Assembly (NCBI GenBank): GCA_949300335.1
Contig: CASGDV010000146.1
Location: forward strand, 1 to 33,272
Origin: an uncultured Bacteroidales bacterium
GTDB lineage: Bacteria; Bacteroidota; Bacteroidia; Bacteroidales; UBA932
Length of the DNA stretch: 33,272 bases
Direction: 5' to 3'
A program made the position numbers and the translations under genes. Under the pieces are notes generated by a model. It searched no databases. It saw only the letters and a program-made list of their open reading frames with translations, and had not been told where the DNA came from. Positions 17,790-26,150 of this stretch are shown here, one piece after another (within the stretch, counting starts at the first letter, position 1; the number at the start of each line of letters is the position of its first letter).

Positions 17790-18314
17790 CTACCAATTCG
17801 CCACAGTAGCATTGAATATATCCTCGCAAAGTTTCTCTATTATCTCGGAACACAAGGTAGATTCCACAGCATCGAGAGACTGCATGGAATCATAATCCGC
17901 ATAGGCGGAAAAGGATTTCTCGAAATCATCTTCAGGATATTTCCTGTTGGTAAAATAAATCTTGACATTTACGGTCAGCCTGTTCTGTGCTGCAACTTCG
18001 TTCGCAGTAATGGCCGTCGCCTTTACATCGTATCCGGTGATTTCTCCCACAATCTCGAGGTCCCCGTCCATCTCCACCTGTTCCAGATTCGTCAGTTTTC
18101 TGAATTTGTCCTTCAATGCCTCGGTCATGTCATTGCTCAATGACGGATTGACCCTGAGGGCCTTGTATTCGAAATAATCTATTGTGACCGTCTTTACGTC
18201 CGCCTGAATTGAAGTCCCTGAAAACGAATAGATACCGCATGAAACGGTCAAAAAGACACAGGACAGCGGCAAAAGGCACTTCAAAATCTTTCCATATATA
18301 GTTTTACACAACAT
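17790..18314 (-). CDS. lptE: LptE-family LPS-assembly lipoprotein
   Basis: The product is 174 residues with a lipoprotein signal (CLLPLSCVFLTVSC; acylated Cys near residue 26) followed by GIYSFSGTSI, the usual start of Bacteroidota LptE-like proteins. The pattern VKTVTIDYFEYKA, then the SLSNDMTEALKDKF helix, then EIVGEITGYDV strands fits the LptE alpha/beta fold. LptE plugs the LptD barrel and helps insert LPS in the outer leaflet. The gene starts 1 bp after the stop of the upstream regulator, indicating co-transcription and probably translational coupling. Confidence 0.85.
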   Translation of the reverse strand: MLCKTIYGKILKCLLPLSCVFLTVSCGIYSFSGTSIQADVKTVTIDYFEYKALRVNPSLSNDMTEALKDKFRKLTNLEQVEMDGDLEIVGEITGYDVKATAITANEVAAQNRLTVNVKIYFTNRKYPEDDFEKSFSAYADYDSMQSLDAVESTLCSEIIEKLCEDIFNATVANW

Positions 18315-18315
18315 A

Positions 18316-19524
18316 TCAATCCAAGTTCTTTAGTTTCCTGTATAACGTGCGTTCTGATATACCCAATTCCATGGCTGCAAGTTTCCTGTTTCCGTGATAC
18401 TTTTCCAGAGCCTTCCTTATGAGGCCCTCTCCGGCCTTGTGCAACGACAAATCCGGCATATCTCCGGGAACGGAATCTTTTTCTTCAACATCGTCCGGTT
18501 CCTGCCATTCCGCATCCTGTTCCGCGGATACCGGAGCAATGGACTTCACCGGAGAAGTCACCGATGAGGCCTCCGACCTTCCTGCCACCAGCGTTTTGAG
18601 ATAATCTATTTCCTGACGCATCTGGTAAATCATCCTTATGATGGCTTCCCTTTCTCCGGAACCGGAAGTCTCATCGGCCCAGGTAAGTCTGGCAGGAAGC
18701 GCATTGGGTTCGTCCTTAGGAATATACCCGGCGAGAGTATCGGCGTCAATCTCGCATTTGTCGGAACGCGAAACTATCTTTTCGGATTCCAATGCGGAAA
18801 CGGTTTCCGCTATGTTCTTGAGCTGTCTTATGTTTCCCGGCCATCTGTAGCTCCTCAGCAGCGCAATGGCGTCATGCGTGAGAGTCACCTTATGGACGCC
18901 GTACTTTTCCGAAAAATCGGATGCGAATTTCCTGAAAAGAAGATAGATATCCTCTTTCCTCTCCCTAAGTGCCGGCATCCTGACCGAAACCGCATTGAGC
19001 CTGTAATACAGGTCTTCCCTGAATTTTCCGTTTGAAACGGCATGCATGAGGTTGACATTTGTCGCCGCCACCACCCGGACATCGGTTTTCAGGACCTTTG
19101 AGGATCCTACCCTTATGAATTCTCCCGACTGGAGCACCCTCAGGAGCTTGGCCTGCGACGCCAGCGGCAACTCCCCTATCTCGTCCAGAAACAGAGTGCC
19201 GCCGTCTGCCTCTTCAAAATATCCTTTTCTCATTTCATTGGCTCCGGTAAACGAACCTTTCTCGTGACCGAACAATTCGGAGTCGATTGTACCTTCCGGA
19301 ATAGCCCCGCAATTGACAGCAAAATATTTTCCTGTTTTCCTCCGGCTGTACTGGTGTATTATTTTCGGTATGTTCTCTTTTCCGACTCCGCTCTCGCCCG
19401 TTATAAGGACAGTCAGATCGGTAGGAGCCACGGCAACGGCTATGTCCAGAGCCCTGTTCAGGGCCGGATCATTTCCTATGATATCGAACTTGTTCTTTAA
19501 ATTTTGTAATTCCTGAGCCGTCAT
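18316..19524 (-). CDS. Sigma-54-dependent transcriptional activator without a receiver domain
   Basis: The product is 402 residues. The AAA+ domain begins at once (about residues 12-240): Walker A GESGVGKE at 43-50, the sigma-54 contact loop GSFTGA at 90-95 (canonical GAFTGA with A to S) and Walker B TLFLDE at 110-115. A linker of about 100 low-conservation residues leads to a C-terminal Fis-type helix-turn-helix (RKLAAMELGISERTLYRKLK). There is no N-terminal REC, GAF or PAS domain, so input must come through binding partners, expression level or the linker. It heads the lptE, TPR, secG operon. Activators of this type are often found next to lptE and secG in Bacteroidota, which hints at envelope-linked control (inference). 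Confidence 0.93.
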   Translation of the reverse strand: MTAQELQNLKNKFDIIGNDPALNRALDIAVAVAPTDLTVLITGESGVGKENIPKIIHQYSRRKTGKYFAVNCGAIPEGTIDSELFGHEKGSFTGANEMRKGYFEEADGGTLFLDEIGELPLASQAKLLRVLQSGEFIRVGSSKVLKTDVRVVAATNVNLMHAVSNGKFREDLYYRLNAVSVRMPALRERKEDIYLLFRKFASDFSEKYGVHKVTLTHDAIALLRSYRWPGNIRQLKNIAETVSALESEKIVSRSDKCEIDADTLAGYIPKDEPNALPARLTWADETSGSGEREAIIRMIYQMRQEIDYLKTLVAGRSEASSVTSPVKSIAPVSAEQDAEWQEPDDVEEKDSVPGDMPDLSLHKAGEGLIRKALEKYHGNRKLAAMELGISERTLYRKLKNLD

Positions 19525-19531
19525 AATGCCG

Positions 19532-19539
19532 CAAAGTTA
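19532..19539 (-). promoter_or_regulatory. Bacteroidota -7 element for the sigma-54 activator operon
   Basis: The minus strand reads TAACTTTG, a full TAnnTTTG match, with only 7 nt between it and the ATG at 19524. If used, the mRNA would be leaderless or nearly so. Confidence 0.5.
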
Positions 19540-19591
19540 CTAAAAGCGGTGAAAAAAGTAATATCCCGCTATAAAAATTTAAAATAATGAT

Positions 19592-19599
19592 TATATTTG
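19592..19599 (+). promoter_or_regulatory. Bacteroidota -7 element for the OmpA/TPR lipoprotein
   Basis: TATATTTG is a full match to TAnnTTTG in an AT-rich tract. It would give a leader of about 70 nt before the ATG at 19678. The divergent activator promoter box is 52 bp away. Confidence 0.6.
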
Positions 19600-19677
19600 C
19601 GAGCGGTAGTTATTACCATCTGATGACACTTGGTGTCCGATATGATAAATATAAACAAACCAATTAATTTTTATAAA

Positions 19678-21315
19678 ATGAAAAAAGGTATTAAATTTTT
19701 GTCTGCTGCCATTCTCGGTATAGCTGCAGTTGCATGTAGCTCTCCTGAGAAGATGGCTGAAATGGCTGAGAATGTCAAGGTTCAGTGCAATCCGGGCGTT
19801 CTCGAAGTGGTTGCCGGCAATATCGACGCAACCGTAACAGTCACTTATCCTGAAGATTATTTCCATCCGAAGGCTATTCTTGAAGTGACTCCTGTAATCG
19901 TTTATGAAGGCGGAGAGGCAAAGATGGCTCCTATCTACTATCAGGGAGAAAAAGTTGCCGACAACTACAAGGTTGTTCCTGCTGCAGGTTCTACAGTAAC
20001 TGAGAAACTTCACTTCGAATATGCTGAAGGCATGGAGAAGAGCTACCTCGAACTCCGCGGTACTGTAAAATACAAGAACAAATCCATCGATCTTCCTACA
20101 AAGAAGGTTGCAGATGGTGCAAACACCACCTATATGCTTGTATGCAAGAAAGGTAAAGTTGATTTCAAGGCCGACAACTATCAGGCTATCATCAACCAGA
20201 CTGCAGAAGGCCAGATTCTTTATACCATCAACAGTTCAACCGTAAGAAGCAAGGAGCTCAAATCGCAGTCAATCCAGGACTTCCTCGCATCTCTTGAGGA
20301 AATCAAGAACAACGAGCGCAAGGAAATCGTAAGCACCGACGTAGTTGCCTATGCTTCTCCTGACGGTGGAGAAAAGCTCAATGCAAAACTTTCAGACAAA
20401 CGTTCTGAAACTGCAGAGCAGGCTTTCAACAAGGTGACAAAGAAGAATCCTGTTGATGCACCTGTAAACGTAAAGAGTATAGGTCAGGACTGGGAAGGCT
20501 TCCAGGAACTGGTTGCACAGTCAGACATCGAGGACAAAGATCTCATCATCCGCGTTCTTTCAATGTACAGCGACCCTGCAGTACGTGAAAAAGAAATCAA
20601 GAACATGTCTGCAGTATACAAGACTCTTGCAAAGGAAGTTCTTCCTGAACTCCGCCGTGCAAGATTCATCGCAAACGTTGAATTCACAAACTACACAAGC
20701 GAAGAACTCGTTCAGCTTATCGACGATAACATTGATATACTTGATGAAGAGGCTCTTCTCCGTGCAGCTACTCTTGTAAAAGACAGCAAAGTAAAACTTA
20801 CCGTATACAACAAGGCAGTTGAGAAATTCAACAGCGCACGTGCTAAATACAACATCGCTGTAGTAAACATCTATGATGACAACCTTGCAAATGCGAAATC
20901 CGCTCTTGCAAAATGCGACAAGGATGCCGACTACAATAATGCAATGGGTGTAATCGCTCTCCGCGAAGGAAAATATGCAGATGCCGAGAAATACTTCAAG
21001 TCTGCCAACAACGCTACATCAAAAGAGAATCTTGCAGTTCTCGATATCCTCAACGGAAAATATGCTGACGCTGCCGCTAAATTGTCCGGCAAGACAGGTT
21101 TCAACGCAGCTCTTGCAAATCTTCTCAATGGAAAGGTTGACGCTGCTGCAGCTGCTTTGAAATGCGACTCTCCTAAGGCATCTTATCTGAAAGCTGTCAT
21201 CGCAGCACGTCAGGGCAAGGCTTCCGATGTGAAGTCTAACCTTGAAAAGGCCGGCAAGGACAAGAAACTTGCTGAAAGGGCTGCAAAAGACATAGAATTC
21301 GCACAGTTCAAATAG
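19678..21315 (+). CDS. Abundant lipoprotein with OmpA-like segment and TPR-like repeats
   Basis: The product is 545 residues from the ATG at 19678. A TTG frame extension upstream precedes the signal peptide and is rejected. A lipoprotein signal (MKKGIKFLSAAILGIAAVAC) ends with Cys20. Residues about 25-190 are beta-rich. Near 215-250, VVAYASPDGGEKLNAKLSDK, then RSETAEQAF, resembles the core of OmpA C-terminal peptidoglycan-binding domains. Residues about 370-540 contain alanine-rich helical repeats of TPR type (GVIALREGKYADAEKYFKSA). Arginine codons are largely CGC/CGT while neighbouring genes favour AGA/AGG, a sign of high expression. It has its own promoter and a strong terminator. It is probably a cell-envelope structural lipoprotein linking outer membrane and peptidoglycan; the exact role is unknown. 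Confidence 0.82.
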   Translation: MKKGIKFLSAAILGIAAVACSSPEKMAEMAENVKVQCNPGVLEVVAGNIDATVTVTYPEDYFHPKAILEVTPVIVYEGGEAKMAPIYYQGEKVADNYKVVPAAGSTVTEKLHFEYAEGMEKSYLELRGTVKYKNKSIDLPTKKVADGANTTYMLVCKKGKVDFKADNYQAIINQTAEGQILYTINSSTVRSKELKSQSIQDFLASLEEIKNNERKEIVSTDVVAYASPDGGEKLNAKLSDKRSETAEQAFNKVTKKNPVDAPVNVKSIGQDWEGFQELVAQSDIEDKDLIIRVLSMYSDPAVREKEIKNMSAVYKTLAKEVLPELRRARFIANVEFTNYTSEELVQLIDDNIDILDEEALLRAATLVKDSKVKLTVYNKAVEKFNSARAKYNIAVVNIYDDNLANAKSALAKCDKDADYNNAMGVIALREGKYADAEKYFKSANNATSKENLAVLDILNGKYADAAAKLSGKTGFNAALANLLNGKVDAAAAALKCDSPKASYLKAVIAARQGKASDVKSNLEKAGKDKKLAERAAKDIEFAQFK

Positions 21316-21342
21316 CAAATAAATTACTGTAAAAGCAAAAGG

Positions 21343-21375
21343 ACCGGCTCAAAAGTGATTTTGGGCCGGTTTTTT
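21343..21375 (+). terminator. Strong terminator after the OmpA/TPR lipoprotein
   Basis: A 12-bp stem with one G-U pair (21343-21354 with 21359-21370) and a GTGA loop is followed by five T residues. Confidence 0.92.
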
Positions 21376-21447
21376 ATTGGACTGGAGACTCTGGCATCTT
21401 GCGGAAGAGGGACAATCATATTACTATATAATATGAGATTAAAGTGT

Positions 21448-21455
21448 TATCTTTG
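21448..21455 (+). promoter_or_regulatory. Bacteroidota -7 element for dnaE
   Basis: TATCTTTG is a full TAnnTTTG match, 28 bp before the ATG at 21483. The short leader excludes the ATG at 21444, which lies upstream of the box. Confidence 0.65.
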
Positions 21456-21482
21456 CACTCCACTAATCAACCCTCTGAAATC

Positions 21483-24400
21483 ATGGCTTTCGTACACCTG
21501 CACGTACACACTCAATATTCAATACTGGACGGACAATCCTCCATAGAAAATCTGTTTGAAAGGGCGGAAGAGCTTGGTATGCCCGGGCTGGCCATCACAG
21601 ACCATGGAAACATGTTCGGTGTGAAGGAATTTTTCAAATTTGCCGCCAAACATCCCAAAGTGAAACCTATCATAGGTTGTGAAATCTATGTGTCATTATA
21701 CGACCATAAAATAAAGGACAAGGATCATAAAGAATATTATCATCTCATTCTGCTTGCCAAAAACATAGAAGGATACCACAACCTGTTGAAAATAGTCTCT
21801 ACGGGCCATATAGAAGGATCATATTACGGAAAACCGAGAGTTTCGCACGAAGTGGTGGAAAAATATTCGGGAAACCTGATCTGCTGTTCCGCATGTATTG
21901 CCGGAGAAATCCCGCGCAAGATAATCGCAGGTGACATGGCCGGGGCCGAAGAAGCGATAATGTGGCATAAAAAGGTTTTCGGAGATGACTATTATCTGGA
22001 AGTCCAGCTCCACAGAACAGAGGTGCCCGGACAGTCCCTCGATGTTTATGAACACCAGCTGACAAGCAACAGGGGAATATTCGAACTTGCAGAAAAAACA
22101 GGAACGAAGGTCATTGCTACAAATGACATACATTTCGTAAGAAAGGAAGACGGTCCTGCACATGACAGGCTTATATGTCTTACTACCAACGAATACATAG
22201 ATTCCCCCAAGAGACTCAGATACACCCAGCAGGAATACATGAAGAGTGAGGAGGAAATGGCTGCACTCTTTCCAGACCATCCGGAAGTCATAAGCAACAC
22301 AATCGAAATCTGCAACAAGATCGAAGGTTATAAAATAGACAGGGACCCGATACTTCCGAAATTCAGGATTGATGACAAGTTCATGGCAAACATCGGTTTC
22401 TACCTCGAAAAATACAAGGATATAATAGATGTAGGACGATGTGATGCAAAAGGAAACGACAGAGGAACAGAATTCACATATTCGGTCGCATACCTGTGTC
22501 ATCTCTGCTATGAAGGAGCCAGAAAGAGATACGGCGATACGCTTACTCAGGAACAGGACGAACGTATAGATTTCGAATTGAAGACCATATGCAAGATGGG
22601 ATTCCCGGATTACTTTCTTATTGTCCAGGATTTCATTGCTGCAGCGAGGGCCGAAGGAATTGCCGTAGGTCCGGGACGTGGTTCGGCTGCGGGTTCCGCC
22701 GTGGCATACTGCCTCAAAATAACAAATCTTGACCCTATAAAATATTCGCTGCTGTTCGAGCGTTTCCTGAATCCTGACAGGATAAACATGCCTGATATTG
22801 ATATAGACTTCGACGATGACGGCAGATACCGGGTGTTCAAATATATCGAAGAGACATACAAGAAAGACCATATATCCCATGTTATCACTTTCGGCACGAT
22901 GGCGGCCAAAAGTGCTATAAAGGACGTTGCCAGAATAAGCCGTCTTTCAATAGACGAGTCGAACAGACTCAGCAAGATGGTTCCGGATAAGCCGATAGAA
23001 ATTGAAGTGGAGGAGGAAGTGCCTCTCAAGGACGGAGAGGAGCCGGGGCCGAAAGAAACTCTTGTAATCAAGGACGGGCAGCGGTTCAAGAAGACAAAAG
23101 TCAGCAAGACGGTTAAACCGAAATTGTCGAACTGTATCAAATATGTGCCTGAACTCAAGAAAGAATACGAAGAAGGAAGCGAACTGGTCAGGGATGTCTT
23201 GAAATATGCCGTAAAACTTGAAGGAAGCATCAGACAGACCGGTGTCCATGCCTGTGCAATGATAATAGGCAGGGGTGACCTTACTGATTATATTCCTATC
23301 AGCATTGCCAGCGACAAGGCTACGGGAGAAGACGTTTGGGTATCACAGTACGAAGGATGCTTCATTGAAGACGTAGGTATGCTGAAGATGGACTTTCTGG
23401 GACTCAGGACGCTGTCCATTATCAAGGAATGTCTGTCAAACATAAAGAAACGGAGCGGAATCGACATAGACATAGAAGCAATTCCTATCGATGACAAGGA
23501 AACATATGAACTCTATGGACGCGGTGACACCACAAGCATATTCCAGTTCGAATCTCCTGGAATGAAGGAATGGCTGCAGAAACTTCAGCCGACAAGGTTT
23601 GAAGACCTTATCGCCATGAACGCACTTTACCGTCCGGGACCTATGGACTATATCCCGTCATTCGTCGCAAGGAAACAGGGAACGGAGCCTATTGAATATG
23701 ACCTTCCGGAAATGGAAGAGTTCCTCAACGATACATACGGAGTCACCGTATATCAGGAACAGGTCATGCTTCTCTCCCAGAAGCTTGCCGGTTTCACCAA
23801 AGGACAGGCGGATACCCTCAGAAAGGCTATGGGAAAAAAGAAACTTGATGTTCTTGAATCCCTGTACGGACTTTTCATAAACGGAGGAACTCAAAACGGG
23901 CACCCGAAGGAAAAACTTGAAAAAATCTGGGGTGACTGGAGAAAATTCGCAGAATATGCATTCAACAAATCCCATGCGACATGCTATGCATGGGTCAGCT
24001 ATCAGACCGGATATCTGAAAGCACATTATCCTGCGGAATTTCAGGCAGCCAACCTGAGCAAGAATCTCTCCAATATGGACGAGATTAAGAAGATAATGGA
24101 TGATTGCAAGAAATCACGTCTGAAGGTGCTCAGTCCCGATATCAATGAAAGTGACGCCCGCTTTACGGTAAACAGGGCGGGAAATATCAGATTCGGTCTG
24201 GGAGGAATCAAGGGATTCGGAGACAACATAGTGAAGGCGATATTGTCGGAAAGAGAAGCGAATGGTCTTTTCAAGGACATATACGACTTCATGGAAAGGA
24301 TGAGTGGCATAATAAACCGCAAATCATTCGAATCGCTTCTTTACTCGGGAGCTTTTGACAGTTTCGGAATAACCCGCACACAGTTCCTTTTACCGAACAA

Positions 24401-25241
24401 GAGCGGTGACATATTCGTGGACGCCCTGCTCAAATATTCTGATCTTTACAGGAAGAACAATATGGATTCCACCGTTTCACTCTTCGGGGACATAGACCTC
24501 AAACCTGTAAGGCCGGAACTTCCGTCGGGAACAGTCGAGGAGGATCAGATGGGACTTCTTCTGAAAGAGAAGGAACTTGTAGGAATGTACCTTTCATCAC
24601 ATCCTCTTGAAAAATACTCGTTCGAACTCGATAATTTCACATCCTGCGGAATAGGAGAACTCGACAATCTTATAAGCGACTGCGATTCAAAACAGACATC
24701 AGAGAAAGTATGCATTGCAGGTCTTATAACTTCGACGCAGACGCTTACTACCAAAACAGGACGTCCTTGGTCCAAAACCGTTATAGAGGATTTCAGCGGA
24801 AGCTACGAACTTGCCCTGTTCGGGAAAGACCATGAAACATTCATGAGCTATATGCAGCTGCACTCTGCAATATTCATTGAAGGAAAGATTGAAGAAAAGT
24901 ACTATGTCAAACCGGAAGAAAGAAAAGAGAAGAAAACAGTTCCTTTCGGATTCAAGGTAAAGAACATAATGCTGCTGGGTAACGTAATGGATACCTATGT
25001 TACCGGATTCTCGATCAACATAAGCACTACAATGCTAAATCCGGCATTCAGGGAATCCCTTGTCAAGACAATAAAGAGGAACAAAGGAAAGGTTCCCCTT
25101 TCGATGTTCCTCTATGATCCTGAAAAAAAATGGAATATAGAATTTCTTTCAAGAAAGTTCCAGATTGCAGTCACGCAGGATTTCATAAATGAACTGCAGG
25201 ACATGCATATCAGATACAAGCTGCTTAAAAAACCAGTCTAG
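21483..25241 (+). CDS. dnaE: DNA polymerase III alpha subunit
   Basis: The replicative polymerase catalytic subunit, 1252 residues. An N-terminal PHP domain begins at once (HLHVHTQYSILDG, then ITDHGNMFG). The polymerase active site follows: GPGRGSAAGSAVAYCL near 395-410 and PDIDIDFDDDGR from residue 437, with Asp440 and Asp442 aligning to E. coli D401/D403. The fingers and tau-binding regions follow, and an OB-fold is near 1075-1125 (VCIAGLITSTQTLTTKTGRP). An acidic/basic insert of about 60 residues after MVPDKPIEIEVEEE is, as I recall, common in Bacteroidota DnaE. The start at 21483 gives the usual MxFVHLHVHT N-terminus. The 3' end overlaps the convergent phosphatase-family gene by 17 bp. 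Confidence 0.97.
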   Translation: MAFVHLHVHTQYSILDGQSSIENLFERAEELGMPGLAITDHGNMFGVKEFFKFAAKHPKVKPIIGCEIYVSLYDHKIKDKDHKEYYHLILLAKNIEGYHNLLKIVSTGHIEGSYYGKPRVSHEVVEKYSGNLICCSACIAGEIPRKIIAGDMAGAEEAIMWHKKVFGDDYYLEVQLHRTEVPGQSLDVYEHQLTSNRGIFELAEKTGTKVIATNDIHFVRKEDGPAHDRLICLTTNEYIDSPKRLRYTQQEYMKSEEEMAALFPDHPEVISNTIEICNKIEGYKIDRDPILPKFRIDDKFMANIGFYLEKYKDIIDVGRCDAKGNDRGTEFTYSVAYLCHLCYEGARKRYGDTLTQEQDERIDFELKTICKMGFPDYFLIVQDFIAAARAEGIAVGPGRGSAAGSAVAYCLKITNLDPIKYSLLFERFLNPDRINMPDIDIDFDDDGRYRVFKYIEETYKKDHISHVITFGTMAAKSAIKDVARISRLSIDESNRLSKMVPDKPIEIEVEEEVPLKDGEEPGPKETLVIKDGQRFKKTKVSKTVKPKLSNCIKYVPELKKEYEEGSELVRDVLKYAVKLEGSIRQTGVHACAMIIGRGDLTDYIPISIASDKATGEDVWVSQYEGCFIEDVGMLKMDFLGLRTLSIIKECLSNIKKRSGIDIDIEAIPIDDKETYELYGRGDTTSIFQFESPGMKEWLQKLQPTRFEDLIAMNALYRPGPMDYIPSFVARKQGTEPIEYDLPEMEEFLNDTYGVTVYQEQVMLLSQKLAGFTKGQADTLRKAMGKKKLDVLESLYGLFINGGTQNGHPKEKLEKIWGDWRKFAEYAFNKSHATCYAWVSYQTGYLKAHYPAEFQAANLSKNLSNMDEIKKIMDDCKKSRLKVLSPDINESDARFTVNRAGNIRFGLGGIKGFGDNIVKAILSEREANGLFKDIYDFMERMSGIINRKSFESLLYSGAFDSFGITRTQFLLPNKSGDIFVDALLKYSDLYRKNNMDSTVSLFGDIDLKPVRPELPSGTVEEDQMGLLLKEKELVGMYLSSHPLEKYSFELDNFTSCGIGELDNLISDCDSKQTSEKVCIAGLITSTQTLTTKTGRPWSKTVIEDFSGSYELALFGKDHETFMSYMQLHSAIFIEGKIEEKYYVKPEERKEKKTVPFGFKVKNIMLLGNVMDTYVTGFSINISTTMLNPAFRESLVKTIKRNKGKVPLSMFLYDPEKKWNIEFLSRKFQIAVTQDFINELQDMHIRYKLLKKPV

Positions 25242-26064
25242 CTTTCACCGGATAATGATCGGAAATAAAAGGTTTGTCCGCATATTTTTTGGTAATTACC
25301 ATGAATTCCGGGCAAGCTTTGAAACCCGAACTGTAAATATAATCAATTACAGTGTCGCTTTTTCCCCATCCGTTGAATGTTCCGCGGTTGTCGGTCTTGT
25401 CGGCAGCCTTGCGCGCGCTTGACATAATCTTGTCCAGTTCAACAAGGGCCTCGTCGTCAGGAGTAACGTTGAAGTCACCGGTAAGCACCATAGGGTATCC
25501 CTCCGGATTTATCTCGGCTATCCTGTCAACTATGAGAGCAAGTCCGTTTTTCCTCGCCTCCTTTCCGACATGGTCCAGATGTGTGTTCACGAAATAGAAT
25601 TTCCGGCCAGTTTTCTTGCTTTTCATCAAAGCCCATGTAGCCGTCCTTTCGCAGGCTGCGTCCCATCCGAACGATGGTTTTTCCGGAGTTTCCGACAACC
25701 AGAAAGTTCCCCATTTCAACAAGGATACGGTCTTTTTGTTGTAAAAGATAGACATGTGCTCACCTTCGCTTTTTCCGTCAATTCTTCCTACCCCGACCGA
25801 TTTGTAATCCGGGCAGAACTCTTCGATGAAATCAATCTGAAAATCGAACGCTTCCTGGACCCCCATTATATCCGGTCTGTTGTCCTGAAGCATCTCTATG
25901 GTCGCCGGACATCTGAACCGCCAGGAATTCGTACCGTCATTGGCCTCTCCATACCTGATATTGAATGAAATGACAGTAAGATCCTTTACTTCGTCTTTGC
26001 TCTTTCCTGCAGTTGCCGGCAAGACCATGAACAATGAAAGACATAAAATCAACAACTTTTTCAT
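25225..26064 (-). CDS. Secreted endonuclease/exonuclease/phosphatase family protein
   Basis: The product is 279 residues with a signal peptide (MKKLLILCLSLFMVLPATAG). The family motifs appear in order: ISFNIRYGE near 34-42 (metal/substrate Asn), IMGVQEAF (metal Glu), FVNTHLDHVG (catalytic His), LTGDFNVTPDD (Asp/Asn), DTVIDYIY, and a terminal ISDHYPV with the catalytic Asp-His pair. All expected catalytic residues are present. The fold covers DNases, inositol-phosphate and sphingomyelin phosphodiesterases; secreted Bacteroidota members are often annotated only at family level. The substrate cannot be decided from sequence. It is monocistronic and convergent with dnaE. Confidence 0.9.
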   Translation of the reverse strand: MKKLLILCLSLFMVLPATAGKSKDEVKDLTVISFNIRYGEANDGTNSWRFRCPATIEMLQDNRPDIMGVQEAFDFQIDFIEEFCPDYKSVGVGRIDGKSEGEHMSIFYNKKTVSLLKWGTFWLSETPEKPSFGWDAACERTATWALMKSKKTGRKFYFVNTHLDHVGKEARKNGLALIVDRIAEINPEGYPMVLTGDFNVTPDDEALVELDKIMSSARKAADKTDNRGTFNGWGKSDTVIDYIYSSGFKACPEFMVITKKYADKPFISDHYPVKARLVF

Positions 26065-26122
26065 AATGTAAAATTTTAATCCAATATTTCAACCTGTCGC
26101 TAAAATTACATATTTTTATCCT

Positions 26123-26130
26123 TATTTTTG
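26123..26130 (+). promoter_or_regulatory. Bacteroidota -7 element for the ThiL-like gene
   Basis: TATTTTTG is a full TAnnTTTG match, 21 bp before the ATG at 26151, in the divergent intergenic region shared with the phosphatase-family gene. Confidence 0.55.
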
Positions 26131-26150
26131 CATAAAACCATGAAATAGAT

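Noticed and set aside
21819-22880. 353-codon minus-strand frame within dnaE
   Set aside because: It is antisense to conserved PHP and polymerase motifs of dnaE; no family resemblance and no promoter or ribosome site.
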